DNA from: Pseudomonas sp. P818
GTDB taxonomy: Bacteria; Pseudomonadota; Gammaproteobacteria; Pseudomonadales; Pseudomonadaceae
Direction: 5' to 3'
Assembly: GCF_000418555.1 (NCBI RefSeq)
Contig: NZ_ATKM01000019.1
Span: forward strand, 372,001 to 436,000
Length of the DNA stretch: 64,000 nucleotides
The notes below the pieces were generated by a model. It saw only the letters and a program-made list of their open reading frames with translations. It had not been told where the DNA came from and made no database searches. Both the position numbers and the translations under genes were made by a program. This document shows, piece after piece, positions 59,224-64,000 of this stretch (position 1 is the stretch's first letter; each line of letters opens with the position of its first letter).

Positions 59224-60906
59224 TCACAGCGTGGACAGGAACGCGCTGCCAGCCTCCTGCCACTGGGCGATTTCGACGCGGATGCGCTTCTTGTCCAGTT
59301 TGCCGACGCTGGTCTTGGGAATTTCAGTAACAAGGGCGATCTGCGTGGGAATCGCCCACTTGTTGATGTGGCCTTGCTCGACGAAAGGCTTGAGATGCTC
59401 CTTCAAACCTTTGGCATCCAGCCCCTGCTCTTCACGCAGTACCAGCAGAGCGAAGGGGCGCTCGCCCCACTGCGGATCGGGCACGCCCACCACCGCCACC
59501 TCACGCACCGCCGAATGACGGCTGATCAGGTCCTCCAGCTCCAGTGAGGAAATCCATTCGCCCCCGGTCTTGATCACATCCTTGATGCGGTCACGGATTT
59601 CGATGAAGCCCATACCGTCGATGGTCGCCACATCGCCGGTGTGCAGCCAGCCATGAGCCCAAAGTTCTTCGCCCTTCTCAGGCTCACGGAAATAGCCTTG
59701 GGTCAGCCAGGGTGCGCGCAGCACCAGCTCGCCCTGGGACTCGCCATCGCTCGGCAATATTTTGCCGTCGGTATCCATGATCGCAGCCTCCACCAGCGGC
59801 ACCGGAATACCCGCCTTGATCCGGTAAGTGGTGCGCTCGTCCTCGCTACCGGCGCGCAGCTCTTCATTGAGGTAAGCGCAGGAAATCAGCGGGCAGGTCT
59901 CGGACATGCCGTAGGCCGCGGTCAACTGGATGCCTCGCTCCTTGGCCGCCTCGTAGAGGGAGCGATTCAGCGCGCTACCGCCGATGATCATCTTCATGCC
60001 GCCGAAATCATGGCCCTGTGCACCTGGCGCGCTCAGCACCATCTGCAGGATGGTCGGGACGCAGTGGGAGAAGTTGACCTTCTCTTCCTTGATCAGGCGG
60101 CAAAGCATGTCCGGCTCGTAGCGACCGGGATAGACCTGCTTGACCCCAAGCATGGTGGCCACGTACGGCACGCCCCAGGCATGCACGTGGAACATTGGCG
60201 TAATGGGCATGTAGACATCGTCATTACCCAGCAGGCGGATGCTGTCGAGGCCGCCCATGGTGGTCGCCATGGACATGGTGTGCAGCACCAGTTGCCGGTG
60301 AGTGAAGTACACGCCTTTGGGGTTGCCAGTGGTGCCAGTGGTATAGAAGGTTGTAGCCACCGAGTTCTCATCGAAATCGGCGAAGTCGTACTGTGGGCTG
60401 GCCTTAGCCAGCAGGCTCTCGTACTCGCCGACGAGGTTCGGCAGTTCGGCGCTCTTGTCCTCGCCATCGGTCAACAGCAGGGTCTTCTCGACAGTGGTCA
60501 ACTGCCCGGCAATACCTTTGTACAGCGGCACGAACTCGCTGTTGACCAGCACGAAGCGGTCTTCGGCATGGTTCATGGTGTAGAGAATCTGATCCGGCGA
60601 CAGACGGATGTTGATGGTGTGCAGCACCGCGCCGAGCATGGGAATGGCGAACATGCACTCGAGGTAGCGATGACTGTCCCAGTCCATCACCGCAACGGTA
60701 TCGCCGGCCTTGACCCCCGCCTCGCTGAGCACGTTGGCCAGACGGGCGACACGCTCGTTGAAGGTGGCATAGCTGTAGCGCAGCTTGTCGCGATAGACGA
60801 TTTCGCGGGTCTTCTCATATCGGCTGCCGGATAGCAGCAGACGCTTGATCAGTAGCGGATAGGCATGAGCGTTTTCGGCGGAGGGGATCAGTCGGGTCTG
60901 CAGCAT
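59224..60906 (-). CDS. Fatty acyl-CoA ligase (AMP-binding)
   Basis: This adenylate-forming enzyme activates a carboxylic acid, probably a medium- or long-chain fatty acid, to its CoA thioester. The 560-residue protein has the P-loop TTFYTTGTTGNPKGVYFTH (about 180-198), AYGMSETCPLIS (about 330), the hinge YFREPEKGEELWAHGWLHTGDVATID and GFIEIRDRIKDVIKTGGEWISSLELE, and the catalytic lysine region PKTSVGKLDKKRIR near the end. The similarity looks closest to the AlkK-like group. AAGG lies 7 bases before the ATG at 60906. It is divergent from the thiolase and sits upstream of the DUF1302 operon. Confidence 0.93.
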   Translation of the reverse strand: MLQTRLIPSAENAHAYPLLIKRLLLSGSRYEKTREIVYRDKLRYSYATFNERVARLANVLSEAGVKAGDTVAVMDWDSHRYLECMFAIPMLGAVLHTINIRLSPDQILYTMNHAEDRFVLVNSEFVPLYKGIAGQLTTVEKTLLLTDGEDKSAELPNLVGEYESLLAKASPQYDFADFDENSVATTFYTTGTTGNPKGVYFTHRQLVLHTMSMATTMGGLDSIRLLGNDDVYMPITPMFHVHAWGVPYVATMLGVKQVYPGRYEPDMLCRLIKEEKVNFSHCVPTILQMVLSAPGAQGHDFGGMKMIIGGSALNRSLYEAAKERGIQLTAAYGMSETCPLISCAYLNEELRAGSEDERTTYRIKAGIPVPLVEAAIMDTDGKILPSDGESQGELVLRAPWLTQGYFREPEKGEELWAHGWLHTGDVATIDGMGFIEIRDRIKDVIKTGGEWISSLELEDLISRHSAVREVAVVGVPDPQWGERPFALLVLREEQGLDAKGLKEHLKPFVEQGHINKWAIPTQIALVTEIPKTSVGKLDKKRIRVEIAQWQEAGSAFLSTL

Positions 60907-60997
60907 GAAGTCACCTTGAGGCACGCTAGGAATAGGTATGCAGCGACTCTAGAGCGGCTCACGCAGCGCTAAATCAGCCCAAAGAATGATTTGCCAC

Positions 60998-61023
60998 GTG
61001 ACCCTATGGCCACTTTTGGTCAC
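60998..61023. promoter_or_regulatory. Inverted repeat in the ligase/thiolase divergent promoter
   Basis: GTGACC (60998-61003) and GGTCAC (61018-61023) are perfect 6-base arms 14 bases apart. A TTAGAAT that could be the thiolase -10 lies just downstream (61026-61032). The site could be an operator for the divergent pair, but such short arms may arise by chance. Confidence 0.35.
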
Positions 61024-61096
61024 AGGTTAGAATCGAGACAACCAGCCAGTTCTGAAAACGGCTGCACCAAGCCACACTCTCGTTAGAGGTAACACC

Positions 61097-62272
61097 ATGT
61101 CCGATATCGTCATCGTCAGCGGCGCCCGCACTCCCATGGGCGGTTTTCAGGGCAGCCTGGCCAGCGTGCCGGCCATCGATCTGGGCGCTGCTGCCATTCG
61201 TGAAGCAGTCAAGCGCGCCAGTATCGAGCCAGCCGACGTGCAGGAAGTAATCATGGGCTGCGTGCTGCCCGCCGGCCTCAAGCAAGGCCCGGCCCGTCAG
61301 GCTTCGCTCAATGCCGGCCTGCCCGCAGAAACCGGCTGCACCACCATCAACAAGCTGTGCGGCTCGGGCATGAAGGCGGTGATGATGGCCTTCGACTCGC
61401 TGAAAGCCGGCAGCAACCAGATAATGATCGCCGGCGGCATGGAAAGCATGTCCAACGCGCCCTATGTACTGGAAAAGGCCCGTACCGGCCTGCGCATGGG
61501 CCATGGCGAGATAAAGGATCATATGTTCCTCGACGGCCTGGAAGACGCGCGCACGGGCCGCCTGATGGGCTCCTTCGCCCAGGAAACGGCCGACCAGTAC
61601 GGCATCACCCGCGAGGAAATGGACGCCTATGCCATCGAATCGCTGCGCCGCGCGCAGGCAGCGATCAAGGACGGTTCGCTGGACGCCGAGATCGTTCCAA
61701 TCACCGTCACCTCGCGCAAGGGCGAAGTGATCGTCAAGGATGATGAGCAACCGCTGACGGCCAATCTGGACAAGATCCCGACACTCAAGCCCGCCTTCAA
61801 GAAGGACGGCACCATCACCGCTGCCAACGCCAGCTCGATCTCCGACGGCGCCAGCGCACTACTATTGATGACGGCCGATGAAGCTGCCAAGCGCGGCCTC
61901 AAACCGCTGGCCAGAGTCGTTGCTCATGCCACCCAAAGCCAGGATCCAAGCGAATTCACCCTGGCGCCGATCGGTGCCATGAGCAATCTGCTGAAGAAGA
62001 CCGGCTGGAACAAGGACGAGGTCGACCTGTTCGAGATCAACGAAGCCTTCGCCATGGTGACGATGCTAGCCATGCGCGAGCACGGTCTGGATCACGCCAA
62101 GGTCAACGTCTTCGGTGGCGCCTGCGCCCAGGGCCACCCGGTGGGTTCCACCGGCTCGCGGATCATCCTCACCCTGATCAACGCCCTGCAGAAGAAAGGT
62201 GGCAAGCGCGGTATCGCCTCGCTATGCATCGGCGGCGGCGAAGCCACTGCAGTCGCCATCGAACTGCTGTAA
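61097..62272 (+). CDS. Acetyl-CoA C-acyltransferase (thiolase)
   Basis: This enzyme cleaves or condenses acyl-CoA and acetyl-CoA units. The 391 residues have the nucleophilic cysteine in NKLCGSGMKAVMMAFDSL (about 89), the histidine in NEAFAMVT and GACAQGHPVGSTGSRI, and the second cysteine in ASLCIGGGEATAVAIELL (about 380). The size and sequence fit the degradative/biosynthetic acetyl-CoA acetyltransferase group (AtoB/PhaA-like) rather than long-chain FadA, but substrate length is not certain. It is divergent from the acyl-CoA ligase, so activation and the last step of chain breakdown share a control region. Confidence 0.95.
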   Translation: MSDIVIVSGARTPMGGFQGSLASVPAIDLGAAAIREAVKRASIEPADVQEVIMGCVLPAGLKQGPARQASLNAGLPAETGCTTINKLCGSGMKAVMMAFDSLKAGSNQIMIAGGMESMSNAPYVLEKARTGLRMGHGEIKDHMFLDGLEDARTGRLMGSFAQETADQYGITREEMDAYAIESLRRAQAAIKDGSLDAEIVPITVTSRKGEVIVKDDEQPLTANLDKIPTLKPAFKKDGTITAANASSISDGASALLLMTADEAAKRGLKPLARVVAHATQSQDPSEFTLAPIGAMSNLLKKTGWNKDEVDLFEINEAFAMVTMLAMREHGLDHAKVNVFGGACAQGHPVGSTGSRIILTLINALQKKGGKRGIASLCIGGGEATAVAIELL

Positions 62273-62283
62273 GCCTGCTCATT

Positions 62284-62319
62284 AACGAAAGAGCCCCGCA
62301 CCTGCGGGGCTCTTTCGTT
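62284..62319. terminator. Long bidirectional terminator after the thiolase
   Basis: Perfect 17-base arms (62284-62300 and 62303-62319) enclose just two bases. The right arm overlaps the stop of the convergent LysE-type gene at 62319. It serves both genes. Confidence 0.85.
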
Positions 62320-62948
62320 TAGCGCATCTCGGTCAACGCCAGTTTCACACCGATCCCCACCAGCACTGCCCCCATCAGCCGGTCGAACCAGTGCCCCATG
62401 CGGGCGAAGCCGGCGCGCACACGTTGCTGGCTGAACAGCCAGGCCACCAGGCAGAACCAGAACGCGGTGGCCAGCGCCAGATACAGGCCATAACCGGCCT
62501 GCACCTCCACCGGCGTGTGCGGGTTGATCACCACGGTGAACAGCGACAGGAAGAACAGCGTCGCCTTGGGGTTCAGGCCATTGGTGATGAACCCCGTGAC
62601 GAAGGCACCACGGCCGCTGCGCTCGCCTGCTGCCAGGTTCAGCTCGGCGCTGGCCGGGTCGGCCGGGCGGGCGCGCAGCGCCTTGATGCCGATGTACAGC
62701 AGATAAGCTGCCGCCAGCCATTTAAGCGCATTGAACAGCACGATGGACTGCGACACGATCAGGCCGATGCCGAGCAGTGAATAGGTCACGTGGACCAGAA
62801 TCCCGCTGCCCACACCGAAGGCGGTGAACAAGCCGGCGCGGCGACCATAGCCGACGCTTTCGCGCACGACGATGGCGAAATCCGGCCCGGGGCTAGCCAC
62901 TGCCAGCAGGTGAATAAGGGCAACGGTGAGAAATTCGGTCCAGTACAT
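62319..62948 (-). CDS. LysE/RhtB family exporter
   Basis: This is an inner-membrane exporter of the LysE/RhtB family, whose members release amino acids or derivatives. The 209 residues start MYWTEFLTVALIHLLAVASPGPDFAIVVRESVGYGRRAGLFTAFGVGSG, with the family motif SPGPDFAIVVRES at about 19-31, and show about six hydrophobic helices, including TLFFLSLFTVVINPHTP. The frame is open to 63092, but the ATG at 62948 matches the family start. The substrate is unknown. It is divergent from the dehydrogenase gene. Confidence 0.92.
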   Translation of the reverse strand: MYWTEFLTVALIHLLAVASPGPDFAIVVRESVGYGRRAGLFTAFGVGSGILVHVTYSLLGIGLIVSQSIVLFNALKWLAAAYLLYIGIKALRARPADPASAELNLAAGERSGRGAFVTGFITNGLNPKATLFFLSLFTVVINPHTPVEVQAGYGLYLALATAFWFCLVAWLFSQQRVRAGFARMGHWFDRLMGAVLVGIGVKLALTEMR

Positions 62949-63027
62949 GGTGGCTCCGCAGCGACGCTGAAGGTCTGGTAGGCTCGCCAATCTACTCTTG
63001 CGACCCTCCTGCGAAAAGGTACAGCTG

Positions 63028-63993
63028 ATGAGCAACAGCCCACGCGCCGTCTTCCTCGACCATGCCTCCCTCGACCTTGGCGACCTGGACATGCAGCCGC
63101 TGCATCAGGCGTTCGCCGAGCTGACCCTGCACGCACACACGCGTCCGGATCAGGTCGCCGAACGCCTGCAAGGCGCGCAGGTCGCCATCAGCAACAAGGT
63201 GCCGCTGGACGCTGCCACCTTTGCCGCGTGCCCCGAACTGAAGCTGGTGCTGGTGGCTGCCACCGGCACCAACAATATCGACCTAAAGGCCGCCAGTGCT
63301 CATGGCGTAACCGTCTGCAACTGCCAGGGCTACGGCACACCATCGGTGGCGCAACACACGCTGATGCTGCTGTTGGCCCTGGCCACGCGCCTGCCCGATT
63401 ACCAGCGCGACATCGCTGCAGGTCGTTGGCAGCAGGCCAGCCAGTTCTGCCTGCTCGATCACCCCATCGTCGAACTCGAGGGCAAGACCCTGGGCATGCT
63501 TGGCCATGGCGAACTGGGCGGCGCCGTTGCGCGCCTGGCCGAAGCCTTCGGCATGCGCATACTGCTCGGCCAGTTGCCCGGCCGCCCGCCGCGCGCCGAT
63601 CGTCTGCCACTGCACGAGCTGCTACCACAGGTCGACGCTCTGACCCTGCACTGCCCGCTCAACGAACAGACGCGCAACCTGATCGGCGCGCAGGAACTGG
63701 CGCTGATGAAACCGCGAGCGTTCCTGATCAACACCGCGCGCGGCGGCCTGGTGAACGAACAGGCACTGGCCGAAGCCCTGCGCAGCGGTCATCTGGGCGG
63801 CGCTGCTACCGACGTGCTGACGCAGGAGCCGCCGAAAGACGGCAACCCGCTACTGGCCGCCGATATCCCGCGCCTGATCATCACTCCGCACAGCGCATGG
63901 GGCAGCCAGGAGGCGCGCCAGCGCATCGTCGGTCAGATGGCAGCGAACGCGGCCGGATTCTTCGCCGGTGCGCCGCTGCGAGTCGTCGGGTAA
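63028..63993 (+). CDS. D-2-hydroxyacid dehydrogenase (hydroxypyruvate reductase-like)
   Basis: This is an NAD(P)H-dependent reductase of 2-oxo acids such as hydroxypyruvate or glyoxylate. The 321 residues show the outer catalytic-domain strands (about 1-100, ISNKVPLDAATFAACPELKLVLVAATGTNNIDL), the Rossmann loop GKTLGMLGHGELGGAVARLAEAFGM (about 152-176), the catalytic arginine in NTARGGLVNEQAL (about 234), the glutamate in DVLTQEPPKDGNPLL and the histidine in ITPHSAWGSQEARQR (about 289). GAAAAGG lies 8 bases ahead of the ATG at 63028; ten upstream codons from a TTG are probably untranslated. Confidence 0.94.
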   Translation: MSNSPRAVFLDHASLDLGDLDMQPLHQAFAELTLHAHTRPDQVAERLQGAQVAISNKVPLDAATFAACPELKLVLVAATGTNNIDLKAASAHGVTVCNCQGYGTPSVAQHTLMLLLALATRLPDYQRDIAAGRWQQASQFCLLDHPIVELEGKTLGMLGHGELGGAVARLAEAFGMRILLGQLPGRPPRADRLPLHELLPQVDALTLHCPLNEQTRNLIGAQELALMKPRAFLINTARGGLVNEQALAEALRSGHLGGAATDVLTQEPPKDGNPLLAADIPRLIITPHSAWGSQEARQRIVGQMAANAAGFFAGAPLRVVG

Positions 63994-64000
63994 GCTGCGC

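Overview
The window is a stretch of chromosome from a gammaproteobacterium of the genus Pseudomonas. The GC-rich coding, the gene order, and the protein sequences I recognise (CarAB, DnaKJ/GrpE, a single-cysteine Fur, BamE/OmlA, the LldR operator) all fit. From memory, two long blocks are collinear with P. aeruginosa PAO1: rimP to the lactate genes, and slyD to the TetR regulator near 51.5 kb. The REP families and the lldP-lldD-dld arrangement suggest the P. mendocina/P. stutzeri side of the genus, but this species-level guess is weak. I see no prophage, integrase, CRISPR array or full insertion sequence.

Layout. 0.1-8.6 kb: mostly minus-strand housekeeping genes (rimP, initiator tRNA-Met, tRNA-Leu(GAG), secG, tpiA, glmM, folP, ftsH, rlmE), with yhbY alone on the plus strand, then a small membrane protein and greA. 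8.6-13.1 kb: carA-carB, with a hairpin-bearing leader. 13.2-17.9 kb: dapB and the heat-shock set grpE-dnaK-dnaJ, with sigma-32-type promoters. 18-21 kb: recN with a LexA box, fur and bamE. 21-23.8 kb: rnfH, ratA, an NSS-family transporter and smpB. 23.9-29.6 kb: lactate utilisation, with lldR divergent from lldP-lldD-dld and a canonical operator between them. 29.8-34.5 kb: clpB, a nitroreductase, a glutathione peroxidase and a SlyD-type isomerase. 34.6-39.3 kb: a DUF3565 protein, ackA, pta and an acyltransferase. 39.3-45.2 kb: a CHASE hybrid histidine kinase with three receiver domains, followed by a receiver-PAS-GGDEF-EAL protein. 45.4-52.8 kb: two paralogous OmpA-like lipoproteins, a metallo-beta-lactamase-fold hydrolase, an OruR-like AraC regulator, a putative di-iron PF10118 protein, an alpha/beta hydrolase, a TetR regulator and an exported protein of unknown function. 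52.8-62.3 kb: a MalT-like LuxR activator, DUF1329 and DUF1302 envelope proteins, an acyl-CoA ligase and a divergent thiolase, with a PsrA-like operator. 62.3-64 kb: a LysE/RhtB exporter and a 2-hydroxyacid dehydrogenase.

Most of the window is core genome. The parts least explained by known biology are: (i) the MalT-like/DUF1329/DUF1302/acyl-CoA ligase/thiolase locus, which looks like an uptake and activation system for a hydrophobic acyl substrate; (ii) the kinase plus c-di-GMP protein module; (iii) a MITE-like element of about 144 bp that has split a transcription terminator at 49.9-50.05 kb and carries a potential G-quadruplex; (iv) the carA leader, and a short leader ORF in front of lldP; and (v) several families of intergenic palindromes.

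Where a gene start is given downstream of the longest possible frame, it was chosen by Shine-Dalgarno (SD) spacing or by family N-termini recalled from memory. No database search was run.
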